Shown here: positions 44,346 to 55,862 of the stretch, in pieces
How the letters are laid out: every line of letters starts with the position of its first letter
Numbering within the stretch: position 1 is the stretch's first letter
Origin: Coccinella septempunctata
Taxonomy: Eukaryota > Arthropoda > Insecta > Coleoptera > Coccinellidae
DNA: 64,000 bases
Reading direction: 5' to 3'
Assembly: GCF_907165205.1 (NCBI RefSeq)
Contig: NC_058190.1
Location: 42,272,116-42,336,115, forward strand
Position numbers and translations under genes: made by a program
Notes under the pieces: model-generated
Databases searched by the model: none
Told to the model about the DNA's origin: nothing
The model's input: only the letters and a program-made list of their open reading frames with translations

Positions 44346-47300
44346 TTTTCTCATTATGACTATTACGTACCATAAAACTACCAAAAATTCAAAGAACCCA
44401 ACTCTTGAGACGAAGTTGGACCTACCTAATGAATATTTGAACGTTTTGTAGAATAAAAGTATTCTACACATTTTCTCGTATAATGCGCCATTTTCGAGTA
44501 ATTTGATGTTCAAAAATTCAAAAGTATCTGTGAAATTTGAAAAATTGGGTAATTTTGCTAAATGCAACACTGTCTTAAAGGTTCACAGATGTGTATGTGT
44601 AGTGTCACAGATTTAGCTAGTTATTCTGAATGTAATTTTGTTTTTCCAGGTTGGAACAGCTCATTATGAAAACTTGAAACGCCCAATAGGAAAAAAATTA
44701 TACAGGAAAAAGTATTTCTTTCGACCTCAAATGTCTACTGTTAAAATATTTGTATGAGTCAAAGACTGTATACTCTGTAGATTCACATCTCTCTTCTCCA
44801 GGGTCCAGTTGACCTGATGATGCAAATGCATTCTATCAGCCAGAAAATTAGAAAGGATGGATGAATCCAGCGCTTTTTATTCTCCAGATTTTTTGCCGAG
44901 TATTGAAAAATATAGTAATAGTTATCTTGCCTTCATAAGTGTTGAATGATGAAATTTTCTACCAAACGATAATCAAGAAATTTTTTCCTTGAGTTCAATT
45001 AAGAACTCGTTCGGTATGCATTTATATTGATCAACGCCTAATGGATATAAGGATTTTTGTGAAAGTGGTGATAAAACATGCAATTATTTAAATTTCCACA
45101 TGATGATTATCGAGAATAAATAACGAACAAAAACAAATTTCAATTTACTTACGTACGGGAAAGTTTCCTTCGGGGTGCTGAATCAAATATTGATTTCTCC
45201 CGGTCCTTCTACCTCTCAGGAAAATTGAGGTCAACCACATGCAGCCAGATGTCCTAGTTTGGAAATGATCCAGAGGCTGGGTTCGCTTTTGCACCTAACG
45301 AACTCATTTGGTTCTCTTAGTTCTTTATGTGAACCCGAACGATCGATATTAATATTAATATTTAGCAATATTCGTAATACTCATCAACCGGACAAGAAAA
45401 TGGTAAAGATCGTGCTCAAATTAAAAATTAGTTAGTCTGTGAAGAATATCCGTTTGCTGTCTTAAATGTGTTGTTGCTTGAACCCATCAGATGTTCAACC
45501 TAGAAAACATAGATAAATTTCCTCACCTAATGTATCCACTTTCGAAGTGTTAATTATTATTTTCCATATAATGCCAACATGGGATTGAGCATAAATGTGG
45601 AATATAATTAATATTTCTTCAAACAATAAATCGAAATGAAAGCACCTGAACCCTTGAAACATATTTCAGTAACCCTCATTTTCTGGCAATAAAATTGAGT
45701 GTTTTTCTTTAACTCCTTTGCCACAATTGTCTCATCGAAAGTATGCCTAAAAGAATATAATGCTTGGTACGAGCTATACCAAGACATTTAATTTTCTCTT
45801 CACTCAAAATTTTTTCTCTGTTATTCAACCCTTAAACTTCATTATTTTCAACTGAAGATTTTTTTATGAAACTGTTCACATTCTTTTCTGAAAAAAAAAG
45901 AATATCAGCTGAACATACTCTTGTCTGGAACTCAAATAAATTCACACAGTTCAAGAGCTTTTGACCGTTTATTTTTCGTAATGTTGTTCGTGAAAATTTT
46001 GTTTTATCGGATTGTTGTAATATATTTTTCTTTACTTATAAATTACTTCTGAATAACATTTTCAAAAATTGACATTTTACTTTATTTCTGCCTTCGTAAT
46101 GAAGAACATGTTTTTTCATTAACTTCAGCTGAAAAAATAATCGAAAATATCACGTTGTTTATGGCCCAAATGTAAGTGGAGACCAAGAATCGATTGAAAT
46201 ATCATCAGTTCATGGCCACGATTGAAAAAATTCCAATATCAACTACATGGACTGATGCAACGCGTAACAAATTAATTTTTCAGATGACCAGATCCACGCA
46301 TAACATCGCCACGCACGGGTTTCACGGAATTAAAAGTAATTTTTTCAGCAGACAATGTACATCTGATCGGATCGCTCTCGAATTTCAGACGCTGCACTGT
46401 TATTATCTCCGTTTGGAACCACTAGGTGCGTGCTAGCCCAAGGCTTGTTCAAATCACCGACATATAAACTGCACCAAGAAGTTTCGGATGATACTGACCC
46501 ATGAAAAACAGCTCATTTTGAGCATCCGTGACCTAATGGGCAAGTTTCCTGAAGTAGTGCCATCAAAATGCTCAAATTGGAGTTGTATCTTTTCATTGTA
46601 TTTTTTGTTGATGATATTATTGTTTCACAATGTTTCTCCATCGCTTTTTCGTTAGGGAAATTTGGTTTTTACAGGTGTTGCTAACCACCGACTAGCTCGT
46701 GCAAAGAAATCTTGCATATCACTAGGCCTTCATGAAATATATTCTGACTGATGGAAATTGATCGTGCTAAGGCAAACTGACTAGGACAGGGCATATTAAC
46801 CTTTACCTCTCAGAGCAGTTTAATGCGAACGATGAAATATAGTGCCCGATTCATGAACCGACTCATAATATTTGAAAACTAATGAAAACTTGATGAAAGA
46901 GGAGCTCCTGCTGTTGTATTTTGCAAAATAACATGCGTTCAAAAAAATTTGTCGTCCTTGATTAAGGAATTTTTATGGTAGATATTCTGTGTCTGAACGT
47001 ATTTCACAGCTTCTGGCTTCTGCTGTACCATTTTCCAAGGTGACTGTCAAGTTAGCCTTCTGGATTGTTGTTGTATTAAAATCATCAGCAAATTATAAAG
47101 ATGGTTTTCACCTATGCGTGAGAAGCATTCATATTATTGAATCTTATTTCTGAAATGAGGAGAAAATAGAAGTCGAGTGGAAATATTCTATGTATTTTTA
47201 AATATGTTTCAGCTACTTCAGGATCGACTATCAGAATATTGCTGTAGATTATCAATCTTTCCATAGAGAAGAGAAGCAAATTCTAGAGTTCATCAACAAT

Positions 47301-49437
47301 GTTGAAAATGAGACGACAGAAGCTTCACAAATCTTTGAGTTCTTTCTCAACTGGCTGGAGTCTCTGTTAGAATATGACATACGATTTCGAAACAAGGCAT
47401 CAATTTGTTTCTCTATAGATTGTCGTGTTATAAGAAAATATAAGATTGAACACCATGGTAGGATGGCCTTCTCAACCAATCAGTGGATTATCTGTATCCT
47501 GATCTCATCTCACTGTATGTGTCAATCCTCAAAAAATGAGGATGTAAAGCAGCCAAAACAAAAGATTTTTCATTGATAAACCACTTCATTCTCGAAAAGT
47601 TGGAGTTTGTCGTGCTATCAGCTAAAAGCGAATTGTGAGGCCTACTTTTTCTGATAAAACTTCAACAGCAGAACGTTATAAATATAAAATTAATTATCAT
47701 ATGCCTTCTAAAAAATTCATGAACTGTGGTCGTTTCATATAAAATAGTGATTTTGAAGCTGTCAGAAAATGTAAGAATTGTTGGAGCTAAGAGGAGGACA
47801 TTGCCAGCAACTTATTTAATTATAGATTTCTCTGAAACCGACAAATGAATCTAATGAAAATCATGTCATTCGGTTTCTTCAGTTGAGTTATGGATTTTCA
47901 ACAAGTAGGTATTGGCTACGTCAATTCAATATTTATGGAGAATTCAGATTCTTACTGTGATTTACTCATATTTAGTACTGAATTTTGAATTAAGTATTTA
48001 CTCTTCACATAATACCTCGAATTTTTTATGTTATTCAGTTTTTCCATTATATTTCTTATATATCCTTAACCTTAAACGGTTTCTGGCCAGTCAAAAAAAT
48101 CAAAATTTTAGATTTTATAATTAGTTCATGCTTGACCATAACTTACACTTTACATCCAAAGACTTGAAATTTCAAGTTTACTTCTTGAATTAGTAGATTT
48201 GATTAGGGATTAGAGAACCAGCTACAGGACATCATAAACCAGGCCTTAAACTAACAACCCATCTATTTATAGACTTAATTGGAGGCCGTATCATCGATCC
48301 TTCTTCACCTGAAGTCAATAAAGAAATAGAACTAAGAACCTGAAAATCCTAAATCAGAGATGATCATCTTGACTTTTTGCGCGCAGTGTATGTTGTTTAC
48401 AGGCGGAACAATCGATGAAAGTAACAGGAAGACTGACCGTTGACTCGTTCCGAAATATTGCATTATTACGAAAATAAAGAAGGTTGGTTATAAAAATAAA
48501 TCCAAGCTCTGAAACTTTCATTGGCAGCTGCATAATGAGGAAACTAGAAGTTTATAGCGCCTAGACCGTTGATGCCTGCGTACACAAAGAGATCCGTGGA
48601 GTTCAATAGTGTGCAGAGATAATAAATAAACATTGCAAATAGGATAATGCGGTTATAAATGAGGGAAAACATGCATTTCCTTATCTTCTAAATATATATA
48701 CTGACACCAATGCATAGGTTCTGGGAAGATGAGGATTCAATATACCACAAATTTTCATGAGGATGTGTTATGGAAATCAGTTTAACTTTGGGGGATAATT
48801 CACCTACATACATTAGAGAAGTACCTAATGTAGATACCATAATCTATAGTGGACATCATTATTCCACAGAGGATTGGGTTTTCTGAAGCGATAAAATTAT
48901 CAATGAAATGACAATACTGTTATATTCTCTGGCAGACTAAGATTTATAATGTTCTAGTGTGAAGCTATGTACTTGATTGATACCGTTTTGAGATATGTAT
49001 ATGTACGTTCATAAAATAAAAGAAAATTTTTTCAGTATTATAAACACCTTAGCTGGAGAATGAAATTGACGGAAATAGAATGAAGGGTAATTTATTTTTA
49101 AACAGTGAATTCCGCTATATTATATGATCGATGACTTGAAATGCTTGAGTATTATTATTTCAAGAATTTGATTTTATCAAGATGTTAATTCTGATGTTCC
49201 AGTTACTATATTACTTGATAGCTCCACAGATCCGCCAAATGGTTCATCACCAGGTGCTTGATACAGAATATGATGAATCAAAAAATTGCAGTCTTTTTCG
49301 GACCCACTACAGAGTGAATCAAAAAATTGAAAAGGACTTCAAAATTCTCCAGAAGTTCGATAAAATAATTGAAATGATACATTTAGCTTGAACGGTTTTC
49401 AAGATATGATCTCGTTAAAACCATCGTAACCTATATC
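44346..49437. other. Non-coding stretch with minor features
   Basis: A dispersed-repeat block lies at 44645-44770 (a partner of 38825-38980). A Tc1-like terminal-repeat remnant (TTTTTGCGCGCAGTGTA) lies at about 48376-48392 without a visible partner. A 124-codon open frame without ATG lies at 47203-47576. Otherwise I see nothing. Confidence 0.5.
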
Positions 49438-50425
49438 ATCATCACCATTGCTGTATCCCGTTGCCGGGAATGAATCTACAAAAAGACGAAAAAAGGGAAA
49501 AAATCAAGAAAAAGAAAGGAAAAAAAAAGGTGCGAACAGACTTATAATTTTTCAGGGCTAATTGCGACTGTGTGCTCTCCTGTGACTGTAGACTCCCAAC
49601 CGTGACCTACATATCTTACCACACTCCGGGCATGGATAGTCACCAACCAGATCTGGCCGCCGCTGTATCCTTCTCGGGTCTCCATTATAACTGTATACCA
49701 AAGACCTCCACTGTGACCTGTCTAATGCTAGTTGTTCCCAGTTATGATTGGCATTAACTGATTTTAGGGATTGATGTAGTGTATCCTTAAACCGCTTGTA
49801 CTGGCCTCCTGATTTCCGGGCTCCCTCAGTGAATTCGCCATATAGAGCTATTTTGGGGAGTCTTGTGTCTTGCATCCTCAGAATGTGGCCGCTCCATCTG
49901 AGTCGGGCCCTCGTTACTTGAGTCTCAATTGTTGTACAACTCGCGCGCTGCAAGACTTCTGCATTCGAAACTTTGTGGAACCATCTGATGTGCATTATCT
50001 GTCTTAGATGACGTTGTTGCGTTTGTTCAAGCTGTTTGATATGTCGCCTGTAGGGCGTCCAGCTTTCGCTTCCGTAAAGAAGCGTTGGGAGGACCACTGC
50101 CTTGTAAACAGCTGTCTTGGTCTTCAGATTGAGGTCGTGATTTTGAAACACTCTATCCTTTAGCTTCCAGAATGCCCGTGATGCCGAATTGATACGGTTG
50201 TGTATTTCCGTGTCAAGGTTAGCCCTAGTATTTATGAAGCTTCCCAAGTATTTGAACTGCTCGACCTGTTCTAGAGTTTCATTCTCCAGGCTGATATGTG
50301 TTTGAAGGCTTTCTGGCGGACTAACCAGGATTTTGGTTTTGTCGATATTGAGTCTAAGGCCTAAAGCTCCGTATATATGTTTATAGGTGTCCAACATTAT
50401 CTGTAGATCCTCCGAGCTGCTAACC
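49438..50425 (-). mobile_element. 5'-truncated non-LTR retrotransposon (family RT-1), longer copy
   Basis: This is the same family as 3021-3632, including the 3' UTR (TGCTGTATCCCGTTGCCGGG on the plus strand) and a short simple-repeat tail (ATC units at about 49436-49445). The coding part extends back into the RT domain and stops near 50425 at a short run of telomere-like repeats. Confidence 0.85.
49558..50425 (-). pseudogene. C-terminal reverse transcriptase fragment with C2H2-like finger
   Basis: The frame is open from about SSEDLQIMLD (upstream of the first Met at 50397) through LNIDKTKILV (RT motif D/E region), QFKYLGSFI, AVVLPTLLYGSESWTPYRRH, the post-RT WSGHILRM segment and a terminal CPECGKICRSRLGVYSHRRA finger. 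The catalytic FADD motif lies upstream of the truncation and is missing. The frame has no stops, so the insertion is fairly young. Confidence 0.85.
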
Positions 50426-50459
50426 TAACCTATAATGGAAGAAGTGGCCTACGTCATAA

Positions 50460-51792
50460 TAGTTGGGGAGCCGACGATGCTAAATCGGGATTTACTCGAG
50501 AGTCGTGGAGACCTAGTGGATTTTGAGGATTAGATTGTAGAAAGGAAAAAAGGTTCTATGATGTATGCACTTTCAGCGGTGGGGAAAGCGTCTGCAGGTT
50601 TTCAAAGATGTAAAGAAAATCGTCAGGTGTACATACTCGAGAGTATTAGATTAAGATACTCTATATGCCCTACGTGTCTCTGATAATAAATTCATGTTAA
50701 TCTGGCAGTTTGTGTGGTGGGGCTGGTCGTACGGAAGAGTTGAAAATGGTAAAAAAAAATTCGGGCGTGTCAGAATTTTAGAGGATATTTCAATTGGACC
50801 CAAAGGATGCTACTTTTCAAACGACTGATAATTCGGAAGTGACGCAAGGTCACAGCGGTCCTTTGAAAATCCAAGAAAAATCGTTACTTGTACATACTCG
50901 AGCCTGTCAGATTTTCATAGAGATGGTTAATCTCGGTGTTGCAGACGTGTTGACCCATTAATCTGACACTAATCAGGGGGGGTTTCTTAATCGGACAGTT
51001 TGAAGATGATAACAAGGCAGTCTCAAAACATTTCCCTTCCTGTACCTCTAATTGTTTCTGTATACATTATGAAAGTTGTAAATAACAAAATTCTATACAA
51101 CTTTTGTCTGAAGCTATGTTACATACTCTTAACCGTTTTCAAGTTAGAGGGCGATAAAGCCGAAGAGCTTAGCCGCACATGCGAAACGCCAAGGTCAATG
51201 TAGAAACCCAATCTGATGTACCTTCATCGCCATATATCTCAAAAATGTTCAAACGTAGGAAAAATTGTTTCGGACAAAATTTGTAGAAAATGTTATGCTC
51301 TACAACTTTTATAATGAATACGAAAATGAATTTGAAGCCCCGGAGATGAAATAATTCAAAAAAACTGATTTTTGTGACCTTTATGGCAAATTTTTATTGT
51401 TTCGGCTTGCTGAAAATGTCAGATCACATTTTTTTCGTTATTTTTGAATCATTAGCTTCAAAATAAAAAAAAAAGCCTCCACGCTCGAGAATGTACACTT
51501 GACGTTTTTTTTTTTTGCAAGTTTGGTGCCCTCCCACACATTTTGTGCAAACTTAAATTGTCAGATTGAGAATGTACCTATACTTTTTAACATGTAATTA
51601 ACCACATATAGGTACCTTAATCTGATACTCTCAAGTATGTACAATGATCGTTTTTTTTTTACTATTGTCCTAGACAATTCCCCCTATATATAGGTCTAAT
51701 TTTTGGTAAAGGTACTCTACAGAGTCCAAGGTATCTCCCCGTATTTTATTCTGACACGCTCGAGTTAATCCCCCTCTTGGGCTCCCCAACTA
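50460..51792. mobile_element. 1.33-kb TIR element with multiple internal motifs (family X), copy 1
   Basis: It begins TAGTTGGGGAGCC (50460-50472) and ends with the exact complement (51780-51792). Internal copies of TGTACATACTCGAG and GTGTCAGATTAA, together or apart and in both orientations, occur at about 50628, 50764, 50889, 50957, 51491, 51557, 51613 and 51749. A second copy begins at 63004. A short frame reading IVGEPTMLN(R/Q)DLLE across the left end is kept in both copies. There is no transposase, and I could not assign a superfamily. Confidence 0.75.
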
Positions 51793-54149
51793 CAAAGGCA
51801 ATCAGATAACTTATGACAACTGGCGTAGTTTGAAATCTGAAATTCATGTAGATTCAGATCATGATATAAAAATTGAGCGTTCTTATTCAAAAAAAGTGTT
51901 TCACCACTCTCAGACCATCCTTTAATGTCAAAAATAATTTCAGCTTCTGTGCAAATTGGCTATATTTCCGCAAAAGTTTGAATCCTTCTTCTAGTCCAAA
52001 ATTTCATTGTTGACTTAAGTACCCGTTGTTTATGTGGATTCAAAGTCTTTTCATTCTACAATAAACCTCAATAAAGTTACTGCAACTTGTATATTGTTTC
52101 TCAACCCAACATCTCTACTTTTCTGTATAAATTTATCGTTTCTTATCTGAATCGACTCTATTTTCCTGCGAATACGAGATCGAATGTCTCGGACATTTTA
52201 ATGAATGAAAGTAGGAATAGTAATTACCTTATTGTTGCATGCAAGCCAATACTGCTCCCATGCGTATCGATAATACTAGTAGTACACCCCGGAGTCAAAA
52301 TGAATTAGCTATATCCGATCCAGAGCGTTGACCTCTCTTGGTGAGTCGAATTCAGCGGGGTGGCAACTCCCCAAGTCGAATCGATGTTTCCATTTAACCC
52401 ATTTCAGGACGAATATAAATCTTACAGATTAATATCGCTGACTGGTTTTGTGCCCGGACAATTTCGCTTTTGGTTGGGAAGTGGACACACGAAGAAACAT
52501 GGAAAGATCGGATAAGAATCCAATTCATCTCTTTTTCTCGGTGACAGTGGGCTGGGTTCTGGGATCTTGACAGGCTGTTTGTGGTAGAGGGGCCTTCTAG
52601 AAATTCGTGATGGATTTTGGCTCATTATTTACCACATATCTTGAAATTTTCACCGTAAAGATTTGGGATATGTGAGTTTCTTAAGGTGTTAATGTAGCAG
52701 ATTCTTGATTGAAATCCTCCCTACTATACAGAGTGTTCCAGCAGTCGACGTAAAGCTGAGATTGGGTAACAGGCTAAGTTTATCATTTATTTTTCAAATT
52801 ATTATTACATTGCATTTTTTCATTCGAGGAAATGCATCCTCTGTGATGATTTTTTAACTCCTCTTGCTACAAATCTTTATTTTTTCCAGTTTTATTTTTC
52901 CTATGTCGTCAGAGTGCTTCTGTAACGTGTTTTTTTCAAATTTTAAGCCAACTGCTTCATCTTGAAAGATTATGTCACTGTTTTCTGAACCAAGTATACA
53001 AAATTAAGGGCATGCTCAACTCCAACAGACTGTACTGCAAAAAACATATATTGAAGCAGTTTGGCGAGTGACTTCAAAAGTTAGAGCAGTCACTAAGGAT
53101 TCTAAAGAGGTAAAACACTCCACTTTTCCTTAGATGGGACAAAAAGGAGGTTTTCCTTTCAGAAACACAGTTTCGAAAAATTTTAGGATTATTTCAGGTT
53201 GTCATGAAATTTTAACAACATATTATTGACAAGACACTTTTCTGTTGATCACTCTCAATCACTTGCGACAATTACCCAATATGATTTTTATTTTAACTCT
53301 CCAAACGCTTAATAGAGGGAGTGATTCCATTAAATCAGAAAAAATCCAGAAACATCATGTGATCTTAGCGAATTCTGCCATTACCTTGATTAAATTTAAT
53401 GAAAGTACCTACTTAACTATATGGCATACACAAACCACGAACGTGCGTATCTACTCAATATAATGGCATTAAATTCTCTCCTCCCGGAAATGCCAAAATG
53501 CCCCAGCCCAACTCTGGTTAATTATCTATGACGTGTCATTGTCCACCCTACGGTTCATACGTCATTAAATATCTGGAGCCCTTGATACAATTTACACAGC
53601 TGTTGATCATTTTATTCGAATTCTATACTGATTCTACAGACTTCAATTAAGTTTGACTCGGTCAATGGGGTGTTGGACCAGCGAAGTGAAGGTATGGGCT
53701 ATATGGGAACACCACCAACATTTTTTTGATTGCCTCCTGGCTCCCATAGAATGACTGCTCAATCAGTCAGTTTTCTGGTTTCTAAGAAAAAAATAATTTA
53801 GTGCGAACCTTCGAATTTGTGATTACCTATAATCCGGATATGCTATAGTTTATTTTGAGGCGGATAGACATTAGTAATAATATACAGGGTGTTTTCAAAG
53901 GTATATAACTCATAAAAAGAAGTCATTCCACCAAAAATTGCCTATAGTTATACAATATTCAAGATTGCTGAGCTGAGAAGTTCGACAAAATTTCATTAAA
54001 TTTCAAGTACAGGATTGTGGAAGGTGACAATATGTATGGACAATAAATGGTTCAGTACTACCGAGTCCATCTTATTAATTGCAACAGATCACTTGAAAAA
54101 GTTATTGTATCTAGCGATTCATGGTGAAAAAAGTGTGTAAAAAATTGAG
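51793..54149. other. Unassigned sequence
   Basis: No gene seen. Repeat-edge motifs lie at about 52729 (TACAGAGTGTTCC) and 53883 (TACAGGGTGTTTT). Confidence 0.5.
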
Positions 54150-55082
54150 ATGTCCTCCGTATGCGACCGTGAAAAATTGGATTGCAAGCTTCAAAAGAGG
54201 TCAATTTTCCATTGAAGATGGTGACCGATCGGGAAGGCCAGTTTCTGTGTCAGTCCCCGAAAATATCGTTGCAGTTCATGACATGACTTTATCAGACCGT
54301 AGAATTGGGCTAAAACGGATATCTGAAGCACTGAATATTTCATACGAACGCGTTCATCATATAGTTCACGTCAATTTGGACATGAGAAAAATTGCTGCAA
54401 AATGGATCCCCAAATGTTTGAATGTTGACCAAAAGCGTGCAAGAGTAGAAGCATCGCGTTCGATCTGTGCTCGATTTGAAAACGATGTAGACTTCTTAAA
54501 CCGATTTGTTACTATGGATGAGACTTGGGTACATTTCTACGATCCAGAAACAAAGCAACAATCGATGGAATGGCGACACTCTGGTTCTCCAAGACCTAAG
54601 AAGTTTCGTGTCAAAAAATCTGCTGAAAATGTTCTTGCTTCAGTTTTTTGGGATTGCCATGGAGTAATCAGGATTGATTTTCTGGATAAGGGTAGAACAA
54701 TAACCGGAGATTACTATTCGACATTATTGACCATTCTACGGGACAGAATTGAAGAGAAAAGACGCGGAAAGCTATCCAAAGGTGTTTTGTTTTCGCAGGA
54801 TAACGCCCCTGCACACAAACCTCATGTTGCCATGCAAAAAATTTAGGGTTTGAATTACTAGAACACCCTCCTTATTCACCAGATTTGGCTCCATCCGTCT
54901 ATCATCTCTTTCCTCAACTGAAAAAAGTTTAAAAGGTCGTTAATTTTTTTCCAACGAGAAGGTAATAAAAGCTGTGAAGGTCTGGTTTGCAGAGCAAGAA
55001 GAAACATTTGTTTTTTGAAAGGTCTAGAGACGTTGCAGGTTCGCTGTAATAAATGTATACAATTAAGAGGAGAATATGTTGA
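54150..55082 (+). pseudogene. Mariner transposase with longest surviving frame
   Basis: An open frame (54121-54846, with its first dozen codons from unrelated flank) covers residues from YATVKNW through MDETWVHF and DNAPAHKPHVAMQKI. A 7-nt deletion near 54841 then produces an immediate TAG. The SPDLAPSVYHLF segment continues in another frame, with the third catalytic Asp changed to Val (SDY to SVY) and further indels. Confidence 0.85.
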
Positions 55083-55131
55083 ATTTTTGTTTGGTTCTAT
55101 ATTAGCCAAGAATTTTTCAATATATCCACGA
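54150..55131 (+). mobile_element. Mariner-family element MAR, copy D (5'-truncated)
   Basis: Similarity begins at about 54150 (TCCTCCGTATGCGACCG), well inside the transposase, so the 5' terminal repeat and the N-terminal codons are missing. The 3' end (TTCAATATATCCACGAA, about 55130) is present but slightly mutated, and the TA is lost. Confidence 0.88.
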
Positions 55132-55677
55132 ACATACTTCCATATTCATTCCTGCTACCTCTGTTACCATAGGGCATAAACTGAAAATATCTTTTATTGT
55201 TGTCTTTTTTTTATGTTTGTTCCTTCTAAATCTTCTGAGAATTTCTTGAATTCTGATGAATGTATAGTAATTTCAGTCGAGACACTTATGTCATCGCACT
55301 TTAGAGCTGCTAAATGTTAATTTCAGAATATTAATATTTTATATATGTAGATGCTTCATAATTATCATTCAAGTTATAAACTATTGTTTTTGTTTTTGTG
55401 AACATTATTGTTCATTTTATATCAACTCTTTCTTCGTATCGCCTATTTTACGATGTTTTTCCTTCCAAATTTGGAAAAATGCTACCGTACGATGAACAGA
55501 GAGGTGCCAATTCTATTTTTCCCATTCCACCCTTTCTAAGGTGAAAATTCGATTATCAGCAATTCCACCTGAGACTCCTGCGACTGTCGACGTCAAAACA
55601 CTCCTGAAAACCTCTGAAAATCAGGATAGGCGTCTCGGACGCATATCCGTCCGTTCTGCAGACTGATCGCAGGAGGC

Positions 55678-55721
55678 TATATAAACAACTGCAGAGCCGC
55701 GGGCTCGACAGTCAGCTGTTG
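55678..55721 (+). promoter_or_regulatory. TATA box, initiator and non-coding first exon
   Basis: TATATAAA at 55678-55685 is followed about 30 bp later by GACAGTCAGCT (55708-55718), an arthropod-like initiator. The surroundings are more GC-rich than the rest of the window. The short first exon ends at G55721 before GTAAGT, a consensus donor. Confidence 0.75.
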
Positions 55722-55800
55722 GTAAGTGCAGCGCGCTAACTCACGGTCTTCATTTCTTTCATTACCGGTGTTCTCATTAATTTGTTTTATCGCAGTGATC

Positions 55801-55862
55801 ATGGCCACCTACGCTGCTTACAGGCACATCGAATTGGACAAAGTTGGCTACAGCAAAAAAAG
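55801..55862 (+). CDS. First coding exon of an unidentified gene
   Basis: After the non-coding exon, a 74-nt intron (55722-55795; GTAAGT donor, TTTTATCGCAG acceptor) leads to TGATC and then ATGG (55801). The exon encodes MATYAAYRHIELDKV and a few more residues and ends at AAAAAAAG|GTAGGA, leaving two bases of a codon. Reading on past the donor gives an immediate TAG, which supports splicing there. No convincing second coding exon was seen between 55.9 and 64 kb, so the next intron is probably large. I do not recognise the family. Its function is unknown, and the strong core promoter suggests regulated, possibly tissue-specific expression. Confidence 0.65.
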
